64,000 bases of DNA, taken from contig OY101117.1 of NCBI GenBank assembly GCA_956465555.1, positions 2,976,001 to 3,040,000 on the forward strand, read 5' to 3'. The DNA comes from Nitzschia sp. pyKryTriq1 (taxonomy: Eukaryota; Bacillariophyta; Bacillariophyceae; Bacillariales; Bacillariaceae). Shown here piece by piece: positions 1-11,275 of this stretch; positions within the stretch are counted from its first letter, which is position 1, and the number at the start of each line of letters is the position of its first letter. The notes under the pieces are model-generated. The model ran no database searches. It worked only from the letters and a program-made list of their open reading frames with translations, and was not told where the DNA came from. A program made the position numbers and the translations under genes.

Positions 1-129
1 CAATACAACTCAAACTTGGGATGATGGCCAATCCTTGTCTTTGGAGCTCTCTAGAGTTGCGGGCTACGGTGACACACGGGCAAAGATGAGAGATCCCCCC
101 TCCATTCAAAGTGAATGCTTCCATGTCGA

Positions 130-1206
130 TTACTCATCCGAATCATATTGCTCGGAAAAGAAGAGTTTCGTCGACATCAAACGGCCCTTGTTCCCGCGGC
201 TTGGTTGAGGCGAACTGGGCTCTTGAACCTCAGGCTTGGGTTTCGTGGGGGTTGGAAGGGATCGAGTTTTACCTCCCAGAGATACAATGATTTCCTTGGC
301 CCAACTATCGGGTTCTCCGACAATCGAACCCATCACTTTGGACAAACTGTTGGCCTCGGACAAGATACTATTGTGATCCGCCTCCGCCACAGTCACTAAG
401 GATGCCGAACAATTGCGTTCATTCATCTGTTGAACAAGCGCTGATACGGATTCCAACAAGACCAGATGATCCTTGCTTCCGTGGTATACAATGATGGGGC
501 TTCGAAGGTTGGACGGGATGTACACTTCCGACTTGGACAGCGCGAGACGGACCATTTCTTCATTGCCTTTGTTTCCTTGCAATGTAGCATACTCCGAGAC
601 AATTTTGGCGGCCTGAAATTGCTTGTGATGCGGATTCGACCATCCTACTAAATTGATGGTGCCCAATGAAAGATTGCTGAGCACTGTGGGGATGATGGCC
701 GATCGAAATACTTCGGGCAATGATTGTGCCATGGTAATCCACTGAGGATGTAGTTCTGTCGTCTCGTCAAAGTAAATCCAGGGACTCAAAAGGACGGTTC
801 TTGCAATTCTCTCTTTGAAAGACCGATCAGATAATAAGGCCAAAGCATGTAAGCCACCCAACGAATGACCCAGTAATCGAATACGAGTATAAGGATCCAG
901 CACTTTATCACAGAACTGTCGTGCATCATCGGCCCATCCAGAGAGAGTGCGATTTTCTTGTAAGGTCGACTCTCCAATTCCAGGATAGTCCACGGCCAGA
1001 ATCCTCAGATTATTTTGCAGAGCCGCTTGATGGGCAAACATAATGGCGACTGACGAAGTCATGAGACCGAAGCAAAAGAGAACCGGCATGCCGGATTCCA
1101 GATTTCCACACTCGCTGTACGACAAAACCCGACCATCCTTCAACGTGATCTTCTTTTTCGTATATCGAGGGTTCTCGATAAGCTTTCTGAGTCGATCCAT
1201 ATTCAT
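130..1206 (-). CDS. alpha/beta-hydrolase fold protein
   Basis: Single-exon protein of 358 residues. The nucleophile elbow GHSLGG is plain, with a later HGSKDHLV segment (likely acid Asp) and ADHNSI (likely catalytic His), so the Ser-Asp-His triad of the alpha/beta-hydrolase family looks complete. The tail after the fold is rich in Pro, Ser and Lys and is probably disordered. No signal peptide is evident, so a soluble enzyme is likely; substrate (ester, lipid or epoxide) cannot be told. The reading frame stays open upstream to a GTG at 1230, but the first ATG is at 1206, with a second at 1200. The family call is firm and the function open. Confidence 0.85.
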   Translation of the reverse strand: MNMDRLRKLIENPRYTKKKITLKDGRVLSYSECGNLESGMPVLFCFGLMTSSVAIMFAHQAALQNNLRILAVDYPGIGESTLQENRTLSGWADDARQFCDKVLDPYTRIRLLGHSLGGLHALALLSDRSFKERIARTVLLSPWIYFDETTELHPQWITMAQSLPEVFRSAIIPTVLSNLSLGTINLVGWSNPHHKQFQAAKIVSEYATLQGNKGNEEMVRLALSKSEVYIPSNLRSPIIVYHGSKDHLVLLESVSALVQQMNERNCSASLVTVAEADHNSILSEANSLSKVMGSIVGEPDSWAKEIIVSLGGKTRSLPTPTKPKPEVQEPSSPQPSRGNKGRLMSTKLFFSEQYDSDE

Positions 1207-2659
1207 GGTGTCCGACCTTGGGACAATCACGTCAGAGTAATCTGAGTAAATATGAATGAAGACGAATGAATCAGTCTATCGCGAGAATGAACGAGGAGTA
1301 AAATGTCGTGCGATCTTTTGTCCGTCCTTTTCTAGATAGCTTCTCGTAGGTCCATGTACATATTTTGAAGTAGATGGTGAGGCTTTGGTTCTTCTTCTTC
1401 TTCTCCTTGCTGTCAGTATTATAAATATCATTCATTCGATGGGAGGAGAATCATCGAAACAGCCGGTGGCTGATGGTTGATGATGGTTGATGATGGTTGA
1501 TGCTTTCTTGACAGATTATTCCATGAAAGGAAAGCATTCCTCGAGGACAGTCGTCTCATCGCCGTCGGGTGTGTGCGCCCGTCGAACCTTGTTATGGGAA
1601 TTAATGAGATGCTACATACCAAAGTATTCAGATTCGTTTATGTTTATTTCTCTAAAAATTTAACGAACAAATAATACCGGTACGTGTACTCGTAGTAATA
1701 ATAATCTATGCGCCATAGGGATGAAACTATTTTAGTACTTCCCCGAACTACAGTATCATACATTACCGGCGGCGTACCGTACTGCAGTAGCGGTATCATA
1801 CTTCGTACATTATTTTTCCAAACAGAGATGTGACGATTTCACTGCCCGAGGAAGACGCCACAATTCTTAGACACGGATCGAACCAGCGAGAACGCGATTA
1901 CACTTTGTATGGAACTATTCTGATATGATCAATGCGTGCAACAATCACAAGGAAGATGATATTGTCACTCGCATACCAGAGTACTATATCGAACATGGTC
2001 GGGAGTATTTGTTGTGTGGGGCGACCCCTTTTCTCCCTGTCCGCATCAAGAAATGATTGGTGGCACAAGACAATGTCCAATTCCAGGCTATATTTACTAC
2101 ATATCGTTATTGCTGCCAAGAGAGGTCGTTCTACAAAGGTTAAATAACAACGGCAGGGCTCCAATATTCAATTCATTCATGGCCGAAGAGGATAATAGTT
2201 GCCAGTCTTCCAACAACAAGTCAAATGTGAAGAGCGTCCAATACCTTGAAATGAACTACAGTAAGAACAACCAACAACTTTTTCACTAAAGGACATTCCC
2301 AATGCCAAACAAGGGTGCGCACACGGTGCACCCCGCTAGTTTTTTCCCTTGTTTCCTTCCCCCCTTTTTCACGTCCAAGAAGAAGAAACACCAGAAAAAA
2401 TTCCCAAATCATCAAGATTCCTGCGACCGAGATTCCCTCCAACGGATTTTTTGTGGGGCCAGGAACCACCCGCGGCCTCCCGCCGCCGCCATGGCGGTCG
2501 GATGAGGAGGGGGAGCAAAACACGATGGACGAATGGACGATGGGATGCTCTATTATCCAACAGCCAACCGCAAACAGCCAACAACCACTACACCTTCAAG
2601 ATTGACATCCTTTCATTTACTCACCAAGCCATCAATTCCATTAATCCACATAGGCAACC
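1207..2659. other. gene-free stretch between hydrolase and eIF3e
   Basis: No supported gene. It holds the divergent upstream regions of the hydrolase (minus) and eIF3e (plus), a 10-bp tandem repeat at 1471-1502, a GTAC/ACCGGTAC-rich patch near 1675-1810, and a pyrimidine-rich eIF3e leader. A tRNA-like T-loop at about 1877 fails on pairing. Confidence 0.6.
1471..1502. repeat. 10-bp tandem repeat, 3 copies
   Basis: Three exact copies of TGATGGTTGA (1471-1500) plus the start of a fourth. Confidence 0.9.
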
Positions 2660-4319
2660 ATGGCACCAACAGAGGGCATGGAACAGTGGGACTTGACGGC
2701 CAAGATTTCTCCGTACTTGGATCGTCACATGATGTTTCCCTTGTTGGAGTACCTGGACGGATTGATCGCCGATGGCACCGTCAGTTACTCGACACAAGAC
2801 GTGGCGGCCGCTCGTCTCGCCTTGTTGCGACCGACGCACATGGTGGACTACGCGATTGATATCTACAAGACGGTGCATCCCGACAATGCGATTCCTGCGG
2901 AAATGGAAGAGCAAAAGACGAGCGTGTATCAACGATTGGAGGAACTCGAAAAGGGATGCAAGGCCTTGCACGAGTTGTGCAGTAGCGAAGAAGAAAAGGT
3001 ATGTTGCTTCTTTCACTATTGTACTGTATTATCCATTCCCATTGCTTTTGCTATGTGTCGCTCATAATTTTCGTCATCCTCGTCCTCATCTCTTCCCTGC
3101 CCATTTGCTATCAACAACGACCCAGGCAAAAATGCAGGCGAGCGGCAAGTGGAACGTCGATGGCTTGGCGCAAACTCCCGATTTGAATATCACCAAAGAA
3201 ATGGTGGAGACGTATAGAGAAATGGCAAAGTTCAAGTTTGAATGCGGCGATTATCAAGCATCTCGGGAAATGCTGGCAAACTATATTTCCCTCTATGCCA
3301 AACCCCCATCGTCTCAGACGGGCAATGCAGAAGACGAGGAGCTGGCCGCCTACAGCAGTGGTGGCGGCAACAAGAAGGACGAAAAGAAGGAAGACGTTGG
3401 AAACCCTGCGATTTACTACCTCAAGTATGTCAATCATGGACTGATTCAAGTCTTGTGGGGAAAGCTTGCATGCGATATTTTGGAGAAGGACTGGGTGGCC
3501 GCCTCTGTGGCAGTCGATGCGGTCAAGTTTTCGATCGAAAGTATGGTCTCTTCCAACAAAATGACCCCTCTCAAGGCTCTTTCGGAACGAACATGGTTGC
3601 TTCACTGGGCCTTGTTTGTCTACTGGAACAATTCTTCCAAGGGAGGTTTGGAACAACTCGTGGAACTTTTCCACAACGAACGGTACAAGCAAGCCATCAC
3701 TACCAATGCCCCTCACCTCCTCCGATACTTGACGGCCGCTGTCTTGCTGTGCAAGCGTCGAATTACCAAAAAGGCTGCCTCAAGCTCTACTTCTGAAGCC
3801 CGTCGGCTCATGAAGAGCTTGATCAATGTCATGCAAGATTGTGACTACACGGATCCTATCGTCGAGTTTGTCAACTGCCTCTGTGTCAAGTTTGACTTTG
3901 AGTCGGCGCAGACCAAATTGCAAGAATGTGAAATGGTCTTGAATTCCGATTTCTTCTTGTGCCGGCAGACCAAGCTCTTTATGGAAGAAGCTCGAGTCTT
4001 TGTCTTCGAGAACTACTGCCGTATCCATAACAAGATTGATTTGAGCGCTTTGGGCACCAAGTTGGCCATGAACCAAGACGAAGCCGAACGTTGGATTGTG
4101 GATTTGATTCGAAATGCTGACTTGGACGCCAAGATCGACTCTCAAGAAGGATGCGTCGTCATGGGAGGCAATATTCAAAATGTCTACGAACAAGTGATGG
4201 AACGCACGCGAGACTTGAATGTCCGAAGTGCTACGCTTGTACAGAATCTGAATAACCTCATGACTGAAGCTCGAAAGGAAAAGAGCAAGAAGGTCAGGGC
4301 AGCACGAGAAGAAGAGTAA
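2660..4319 (+). CDS. EIF3E: translation initiation factor eIF3 subunit e (INT6)
   Basis: Two exons, 2660-2998 and 3126-4319, with a 127-bp GT-AG intron in phase 0. The ATG lies in a strong context (accATGG). The product aligns by eye along its whole length with eIF3e: the N-terminal DLTAKISPYLDRHMMFPLLE helix, AKFKFECGDYQASREML, the LWGKLACDIL and RTWLLHWALFVYWN segments, and the PCI/winged-helix part with EAERWIVDLIRNADLDAKID. A low-complexity stretch (about residues 180-200, Gly/Lys/Glu-rich) replaces a loop. The protein is a core non-catalytic subunit of eIF3, which brings mRNA to the 40S ribosome. It converges with the DRG1 gene, 170 bp away tail to tail. Confidence 0.97.
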
Positions 4320-4489
4320 ACATACCTACTGTAATTCAAGCAAACTAGGATATGCATGCGCATTTAACTAGACACCGTAAAGCCTTTCGAAACGATGTAA
4401 AAATGCAGAACCAATATAATACTCGTACACTGGTACTACAGTACCAGATAGGACATACCATACTCGTACCTCTCTACTCGGTAGACGGG

Positions 4490-5626
4490 TTACGACGCCA
4501 CCTTCTTGACAATTTGCACGATATCCTCATCACACAGGAGATGTTCTTTGCCGCAACGTTGAGGTTGATGCTTGGCCGATCTACCCCACACCCAGGCATA
4601 GGCGAATTCGGCCATGATTCCCTTGTGCAGTCGATTACAAAACTCCTCTATCGAAGGGCTTCCTTCCGAGTGCAAAATGACTGGTCCATCGTAGTCGGGC
4701 ATTTGACCTTGAGGCTTGGTGTAAATCCGAATCATGTGGCATCTAGTCCAAATCTCTTCCATAAGGCCTTCCAGATTCCACTGGTGCTGGGATGAAATCG
4801 GAACATAATTCGGCAATTGGTCGAGAATATCGAGTTCTTCAATGGTGATTGCATCGATTTTGTTGAATACATAGAGGACTGGCATATACGCTCGATTTCC
4901 TTCAATGACATCAATGAACTGATCCACAGTGATATCTTCTCTCAAAATAACCTCGGCACACGAGACCTTGTATTCTTTGCAAACCAAACGGGCAACCTCG
5001 GCGTTCATTCCCTTGGTCTGCAACACCGTTTCCTGGTAACCGATTCCACCCTTGTCTTTCTTGATGAATTTGACATCTGGTGGTTCTTGATTGATTCGAA
5101 TTCCAAAACTAAATAGTTCCTGTTCGATAATCTTTTTGTGCGTGACAGGTTTGCCACTATCGAGCACAATCAAGATGAGATTGCAGGTTCGTGCCGTCGA
5201 AATGACTTGCCGTCCTCTACCTTTTCCATCGGCCGCTCCTTCAATAATTCCAGGTAAATCCAAGACCTGAATTCGGGCGCCCTTGTATTTCATAGTCCCA
5301 GGGATGCACGTTAAAGTTGTGAACTCATAGGCCGCAGCCTCCGATCGTGTCCCGGTGAGCGCCGTCAACAGCGTCGATTTCCCGACCGAGGGAAACCCTA
5401 CAAGCCCAATACGAGTGTCCCCACTTTTGGTCACATCAAACCCTCGTTCAGCATTTTTCGTACCCGCTGATTTGCCCCCCGGTCCGTTGATGAGCTCGGA
5501 TTTGAGCTTGGCAATCTTCGCCTTGAGAGTTCCCAAGTGATAATTGGTGGCCTTGTTTTTTTGGGTCCGGGCCATTTCGGCCTCCAAGGCCGCAATTTTA
5601 GCTTGAATGCCATCTCCGTCGGACAT
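4490..5626 (-). CDS. DRG1: developmentally regulated GTP-binding protein 1
   Basis: Single exon, 378 residues, the usual DRG1 length. The N-terminal [18 protein letters not shown] helix-turn-helix is DRG1-type (not DRG2). GTPase motifs: G1 [10 protein letters not shown]3 DLPG, G4 NKID, G5 near VPISSQ, then the C-terminal TGS domain ([13 protein letters not shown]) ending in a conserved [12 protein letters not shown]1 is a translation-linked GTPase that associates with ribosomes together with a DFRP partner in other eukaryotes. The start ATG at 5626 is the only one that gives the family N-terminus. Its upstream region ends 115 bp away at the target duplication of an LTR element. Confidence 0.97.
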   Translation of the reverse strand: MSDGDGIQAKIAALEAEMARTQKNKATNYHLGTLKAKIAKLKSELINGPGGKSAGTKNAERGFDVTKSGDTRIGLVGFPSVGKSTLLTALTGTRSEAAAYEFTTLTCIPGTMKYKGARIQVLDLPGIIEGAADGKGRGRQVISTARTCNLILIVLDSGKPVTHKKIIEQELFSFGIRINQEPPDVKFIKKDKGGIGYQETVLQTKGMNAEVARLVCKEYKVSCAEVILREDITVDQFIDVIEGNRAYMPVLYVFNKIDAITIEELDILDQLPNYVPISSQHQWNLEGLMEEIWTRCHMIRIYTKPQGQMPDYDGPVILHSEGSPSIEEFCNRLHKGIMAEFAYAWVWGRSAKHQPQRCGKEHLLCDEDIVQIVKKVAS

Positions 5627-5745
5627 GATGAATGAATCAATGAATACAGGGAAAGCAAGTCAAATGGGGTGAATGAATGAACAAACGTTTGTTATTATTG
5701 GGAAGGAAAGTCAACAGTACGAGGGAGTGAATGAACTACAGTATG

Positions 5746-6040
5746 TGTTGAGTGAAAATGAAGGAGGCTGAACATACGAAGGTATGACAGCTGGTATACG
5801 TATGTATGAAGTATGGTGGTGTTAGACATCATATGTCGGGACGATATTTTGTGTGTGACAGCCAACCATTACTTGTAGATGAATTGAAATGTGCGAACGA
5901 TGAAACGTATCGGATTGTCATTAAATTTTAATAATCCGATTTGCATGAAAATATCAGATCGCAATAGACTATTGTAGCAACCAAGTGGATATCTTTACAA
6001 GATTCCAGGTCTGATACACACATAGCTATTTGCTTCAACA
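5746..6040 (+). repeat. left LTR of the copia-type element
   Basis: Starts TGTTGAGTG and ends TTCAACA, preceded by GTATG. Its last 108 bp (5933-6040) recur at 6540-6647. It shares the segment GAACATACGAAGGTATG and a block around ATATCAGATCGCAA with the minus-strand remnant at 23700-24235. Confidence 0.8.
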
Positions 6041-6539
6041 TTATTAAAATTTAATCGCGGAGGCATGGTGGAACAACCAGCCCAAACCCCAAGTAGTGGG
6101 ATCGGCGGCGGTCGTTACAACAAAAGACGCGGTAACAACACGAGCACGGCTACTGACAAACAGCGCCCTGCGCCCTCAACTAAGAAGTTTGAGGGCAAGA
6201 CGGACGACATCAAAAATGATGTCTACGACCTTTCCGAGCATTCGAAGGCGGAATCATTTTTACGAACAACGAAAGTGATCGCTGACTACATACAGCGCAC
6301 ATTCAAGGAGAATGCGGGGCTCTTGGCGGGGGCGGTAAAAAACATCGCTGACCCTGGATCATCAGACCTACCGCCCCAGCGGGTATATTCAACGCGACAA
6401 CGCAGGCTGTCGGACCACCAGATCCAACAGACCAGTTCGAGTTCGAGATGGAGATGAAAGCGTATGTGAGAGAGAAGCGCACCTACCAAAACGCCATGCA
6501 AAATGTGTATGGCATTATTCTCGGGCAATGCACCGACAA

Positions 6540-6647
6540 AATCCGATTTGCATGAAAATATCAGATCGCAATAGACTATTGTAGCAACCAAGTGGATATC
6601 TTTACAAGATTCCAGGTCTGATACACACATAGCTATTTGCTTCAACA
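6540..6647 (+). repeat. right terminal repeat (short copy)
   Basis: 108 bp matching 5933-6040 base for base by eye, followed by the target duplication GTATG at 6648-6652. Confidence 0.9.
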
Positions 6648-6652
6648 GTATG

Positions 6653-7188
6653 TGTGTGATATGTATTACGGTAGAGAAGTGAAGAAGCGGCACCATGCAC
6701 CATCATCGTCATACTGTATGAATACCGTACCGTGTGTGTTCATAGAGAAGAGCACTGACGGACGCTCGTCGTCATCCACCCTACACGTGGAGGAGGAGCC
6801 CACGAAGGCGACCGCCGACGACATGCCAAAAAAAAGAGCAAAGCGAATTCTCGCCCGACAATGGCCATCGTCCAACGGCCACTCAATGCAAATGCTCTAA
6901 TAATTCCCATTCCATACGATTGATTGACAACGATATACAGTACCAGGTACATCTGTTCTACAAGGTACTCTGACTATCTTCTCTTCATCTTTGGTTGGAT
7001 CGAAGTCTGCATTAGCATTAGCATTAGCATTAGCATTGCAAGCGAGACGGGGAACAAGTACTTGTACGGAGTAGTTGCACCTGGGACTGTGCGAATACTG
7101 ACGGGCTATCTCTAGTAGAGAGTGGGCTACTTCGTAGCACCACCACACCAGTAGCAGAGGCTTTGACAATTCACATTCGCACTGACTC
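6653..7188. other. gene-free stretch, upstream of AT-hook gene
   Basis: No supported gene. Contains a GCATTA hexamer array (7009-7038) and a palindrome of the CTCTACTAGTAGAG type near 7109-7122, then the leader of the gene at 7189. Confidence 0.5.
7009..7038. repeat. GCATTA hexamer microsatellite
   Basis: Four exact GCATTA units followed by one GCATTG. Confidence 0.9.
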
Positions 7189-9246
7189 ATGAAGACACAG
7201 GCCACCATTGCGGAAATCAAAAGTGTATCCTCGGCGTCTAAGCCAGAAGAAGAAGAAGCCGCCATTTTGAGCAGCGATTCGAGTACTTGCAGTGCTAATA
7301 CTGGTAGTGCTGGTGCGGAACAACCACCAACATCACCCCTCAAAGTTCGACCTGTCATCCAGCAGCAGCAGCAGCAGCAGCAGCCGGATTTTGACAAACC
7401 CAAAGTGGCACCTAGCCCGGCGCCCGTACCAGTTCAAGGAGGCGACGACGAAGTCATTCGAGTCTCTCACGTGCGAAAAATCATCATCAACACGAACACT
7501 ACTACGAGTACTTCTACTTCTACTAAGGAACCATCACCCGCATCGGCATTGCAAAGCAATCCTGCACCGCCTCGCGAGGAACCGAAAGATAGAACGAAAA
7601 GCAACGAGTCGTCGAAGAACCATCACACTCCTGGTCATCATAATCACCACACCAGTATCGAGAAAAAGAAGCAGCAAAAAACAATGAGTCGTCGCCATGC
7701 CGAAATGTCCGACGATGAGGAGGAGTCCGAGTCGTCGTCGGACTCGGAGCCGATGGATGTGATTGAGAAATCGCCTTACGAGGCGAACATGGATGCCGAA
7801 AAGGGTGAAGAATTGTTTACAAGAATGAAACATGTCTTGAAAGAAAGAAAAGAGGGAAATGACTATGGAACGCTCGACGCGGAGGCCACCCGGATATTTG
7901 GGGGCAATGCTTGGTCTTTAGTCAAAGCAAACGGTGCGTATATTTCGTTCGATTATTATTGGAGTGTCGGTGCCTGTAAAGGTGTACCGTACCGTATGAT
8001 CCACCGGCAGTTGTTTTGGTGATGATGTCTCTCACGTTGTTTTATTCTTTTTCTTTCCTGTTTCGCTACTGTTCTAGCTTTAATTGAAAAGTCTGGCATG
8101 GTATACAGTCAAGAATGGTGTAATGGAAACATTCGAGGCAACTACATGGGAAAAATACCCTTGGACTTGCTGTTGCTTTGTCTCGTTTCAAACCGATTAG
8201 CCAAAGCGCAGGATCTTCTACTGTCGGGCTTGACGAGAGATTTTGAAGTGACTGGAATTGTTCAAGAAGCCATCAAAACGTGGAAGCTCAGTGGCTATGA
8301 CAAGGTACGTGGAAGGAGGAAGAAAATGGACGAACAAGAATTCAGGAGTTGAGTTGTGTGTCGTGATGCTATTTCTCATTGCTTGTTTCTCCCTCTTTAG
8401 ATTCTTGGTGTATCGAACAAGAACATGCAGTTCCAAACGAGAAGACGAGATTGCTACAAGTGTGCTATTTTTGTCGGCCGTGCGTATGGTTGCTACAAGG
8501 CATTTTCGACGACAAAGAAGCTTGAATCCTCGCTGATGGCCAAGATAAAGACGTGCTTGGATATGATGGAGCTTCACCTCCAGGAGCCCAGTGCTTCCTC
8601 AAAGAAGAAAAGAAAGTCTGAAGAACTGGCGGCAACTATCGTGACGAGTAGTAAAGAGGTTCCGAACAAAGTCGCTTCGGATAGTGCTACTGGAGAGCCT
8701 CCGAAACGCAAACGTGGAAGACCCCGAAAGAATCCCCCCCTTAATACTGCGGCTAAAGCTCCTGACAATGGAGATGATATTGTTTCAAAAGACTCATTGG
8801 TGGAGGATTACGATGGCATGGTTCCTTACAATCCTCCCAAGAAAAGAGGCCGAACTAGTAGCTCAGTTTCCAAGAAGGCGAACAAGGACTTGTCAGACGA
8901 GGAAGTGGACGACGATGATGATATGGTTCCTTATAATCCTCCTGTTCGAGGGAGCAACGGAAAGGCTCGAAAGAGCTCAACTGCAAACAGCACTAGTGGA
9001 ACCAAGACGAAAAGCACTGCTGCGGCAGTAATTGCAGGCACGAGTACGAATTCACTATCCAACCTCGTTTCCAAGTTCGAAGCGCAATACGAAGCCATGG
9101 GTGAAGCATACAAGCAAATGGGTTTCACGCTACAAGAATTGAAATCCAAGATTCAAGAAAATCGCACTGCTACGGAAGAAGAAATTCGCAACGAGCTGTT
9201 GCTAGAAGTTCAAGACAATCTGTTGAGAAGCTTCGGAAAGAAATAG
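7189..9246 (+). CDS. nuclear AT-hook protein of unknown function
   Basis: Three exons: 7189-7933, 8078-8304, 8401-9246 (introns 144 and 96 bp, GT-AG, frame kept), giving 605 residues. The N-terminal 180 residues are low-complexity with a run of eight Gln and an acidic-Ser patch. A folded middle (about 195-325, GEELFTRMKHVLKERKEGND through NGNIRGNYMGKIPLDLLLL and AYGCYKAFSTTKK) matches no family I recognise. Then comes an AT-hook (KRKRGRPRKNP), two copies of a DxMVPYNPP motif (DGMVPYNPPKKRGR and DDMVPYNPPVRG), and a C-terminal coiled-coil (FEAQYEAMGEAYKQMGFTLQ). The AT-hook suggests minor-groove DNA binding in the nucleus. The exon joins are inferred from splice signals. Confidence 0.75.
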
Positions 9247-9337
9247 AATAGTGTGCAAGGCAAGGAATTATTATTGCAAGCATCACAGTCATAGTAGTGG
9301 CACTGTGAATCTTCTTTAGCATTATTTGTTTTTCTAG

Positions 9338-10810
9338 CTATGCACCGTCGTTATCGTTGCTGCTACGAATGTCGATCGAATTGGTGCCCCCCTTACCGTA
9401 GATATCCAGTCGTTTGACAGGAGAGATTCGCCCCATGGTCGACAAAAGGTCGTCCGCCTTGTCAAACATACCAAGAGCACCTCCTGTGTGCCAGAAAAGA
9501 ATATTCTTCCCTCGATAGCTTTCGGCCTCATCGCCCTCCAATACAGTGGTGAAAAAATGATAGAGAGCCTTCCCTGAGTAAACGGGATCCAAGACGACAC
9601 CCGTTTCCAGAGCAAGGGTCGAAATGAAATCAAGTTCTTCGGGAGTACTTGCGGCGTAACCCAATCCCTTTCCTTGATGGGCGATCATGTTCTTTCGGAT
9701 GTAGTCCTCTGTCGTCATTCCATCTCCCACTACCAATCCCATTTCATCTGCGATACCAGCGACGTAATTGTAAAAATAATCCGGAGAATCGCACACACCC
9801 ATGGCATGGACGATCGGCTTGCTTTGGAATATCTCGCTTTCAAAGGCCAGACCCATACCTACCGTAATACCAGCAGCGGTTCCTCCACTCCCACATGCAA
9901 ATAGTACATGATCCAATGATGGCTTGGATTCGATGGAATTCCATTGCGACAATAATTCATCGACTCCGTCAATATATCCGAACGTACCCAACCCATTGGA
10001 GCCACCCACTGGAATCGTGTAGACTTTCCCAGCAGCGGTATTACTAGTACCACCACTGGTATCGTCTTCTAGATGGCTGCGCAGTCGGCTCACCAGTTCT
10101 TTGGATCCTACTCGACCATATTCTCCTGGCGTGCAAGTGTAGATGGAGCTTCCGACCAGTCGATCAAATAAGATATTTCCAGTATAGCCCATCCCATTTT
10201 CACTGGGCGGCGCAGCCTGCTGAATTTCATTCGCTCTAGCGGTTCGCAAAATCAAATGCGGCTCCAAGCCGACCATTCGGCACGCTGCAGCTGTCGCTCG
10301 ACAGTGATTGCTCTGCTCTCCTCCAATGGTGATGATCTTTTGATACCCGTTTTGCAAGGCATCCGCCAACAAGAATTCCAGTTTGCGAATCTTGTTGCCA
10401 CCCGTTTCGCAACCTCCTGTCATATCATCGCGTTTGATGTACATCGTGATGCCCAAATCTTTCAATCGCTTCATCATGGACGATGATGTCTCCTTGCTGG
10501 TTGTGGTGCTGGTCCACTGGTAAAGCGGTGTCGGAAGATTAGCCATGTGCAATCGACCTGCCGTAGGTGGATTTTGAAATTTATCCTTGGCCCAGCTCGG
10601 AAGTTCGTAGTCGTATCGAGTAGACAGAGGCTGTCCGATGGACAACGCCCGTGTCGTAGCAGGCGGCGACGACGAAGTCGTGGCCATGATGATGGAGAGT
10701 TGGAGTAGTGATACCGATGCCAAGTGCCGAAAACTTCTTCTTGTCGTTGTTGAAGTGCGAGAAATATTCGTTTTAGTCCTGCTTGTGGCAATGAAACACT
10801 TCTTGTACAT
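9338..10810 (-). CDS. D-cysteine desulfhydrase / ACC-deaminase-like PLP enzyme
   Basis: Single exon, 490 residues. The family core is clear: LPTPLYQW, YIKRDDMTGGCETGGNKIRKLEFLLADA (Lys of GGNKIRKLE is the expected PLP lysine), GGEQSNHCRATAAACRMVG, PVGGSNGLGTFGY, FACGSGGTAAGI and a GKALY near the end. D-cysteine desulfhydrase turns D-cysteine into pyruvate, H2S and ammonia; ACC deaminase is the close alternative and cannot be excluded by eye. About 75 residues precede the core: MYKKCFIATSRTKTNISRT is Arg/Ser/Thr-rich and poor in acids, as in mitochondrial presequences. A second in-frame Met (MATTSS) could give a cytosolic form. Divergent from the sulfotransferase at 11276. Confidence 0.9.
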   Translation of the reverse strand: MYKKCFIATSRTKTNISRTSTTTRRSFRHLASVSLLQLSIIMATTSSSPPATTRALSIGQPLSTRYDYELPSWAKDKFQNPPTAGRLHMANLPTPLYQWTSTTTSKETSSSMMKRLKDLGITMYIKRDDMTGGCETGGNKIRKLEFLLADALQNGYQKIITIGGEQSNHCRATAAACRMVGLEPHLILRTARANEIQQAAPPSENGMGYTGNILFDRLVGSSIYTCTPGEYGRVGSKELVSRLRSHLEDDTSGGTSNTAAGKVYTIPVGGSNGLGTFGYIDGVDELLSQWNSIESKPSLDHVLFACGSGGTAAGITVGMGLAFESEIFQSKPIVHAMGVCDSPDYFYNYVAGIADEMGLVVGDGMTTEDYIRKNMIAHQGKGLGYAASTPEELDFISTLALETGVVLDPVYSGKALYHFFTTVLEGDEAESYRGKNILFWHTGGALGMFDKADDLLSTMGRISPVKRLDIYGKGGTNSIDIRSSNDNDGA

Positions 10811-11275
10811 ACTCGTAGTCCAAGGAGGAGGAAGATGATGCAGAGTTGGTCTCTACGCGTAGTAGAGAGTCTAGAGTAGAGTCGGTGGGAGCGCTTCTTG
10901 TGCGTGTTGTGTTTCGCATGTTCTTGTTTTCGACTAACGATGTGTTTTGAAAGATCTGGATCTTTGAAGCGGAAATACATCGATCCACGTACTGGTATGT
11001 ACCGGTATGTCTGTCCAGCATCCGTCTCATGTACCGGGTACTGATGTACCGGCGTATACTCGTACTGTAGACGCGCCCACCGCGGGGCCCGCCCCGCCTA
11101 TGCTAGAGTAATAGGGGGGCTACAGTACGCGTACAATACCTGTAGTAGGGACTACTACTACTACCGTAATTTACATGTTTACCTACGGGAAGAAATTCTT
11201 CGTACTTAGCGGCGTATTCGTTGTGTCTCTTTTTGTGTGGTCCTCGCCCGCTCCACAACAACAGCACGGAAAGAG
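10811..11275. other. divergent intergenic region
   Basis: Shared upstream region of the desulfhydrase and the sulfotransferase. Carries a GTAC/ACCGGTA cluster (about 10988-11075), CTCTACTAGTAGAG-like repeats (10854-10876) and a GTAGTAGGGACTACTAC palindromic patch (11143-11163). No gene seen. Confidence 0.5.

Larger units (their letters stand above)
5746..6647 (+). mobile_element. short Ty1/copia-type LTR element, broken (non-autonomous)
   Basis: A 902-bp insertion bounded by a 5-bp target duplication GTATG (5741-5745 and 6648-6652) and starting TGTTG, ending CAACA, as copia LTRs do. Parts: left terminal repeat 5746-6040, a gag-like fragment about 6065-6539 (KFEGKTDDIKNDVYDLSEHS and similar wording recall the N-terminal gag of diatom copia elements), and a shorter right repeat 6540-6647. 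No pol is present. It is broken, with about two or more breaks. The 108 bp shared by both repeats look identical by eye, which points to a young insertion. Family assignment rests on gag style and LTR ends, not on a search. Confidence 0.85.

Noticed and set aside
1850-1900. tRNA-like GGTTCGATCC on the minus strand
   Set aside because: The flanks do not pair as a T-stem and no anticodon or acceptor arms could be found.
2772-3125. Upstream extension of eIF3e exon 2 frame
   Set aside because: Arg-rich nonsense; exon 1 in another frame gives the true eIF3e N-terminus.
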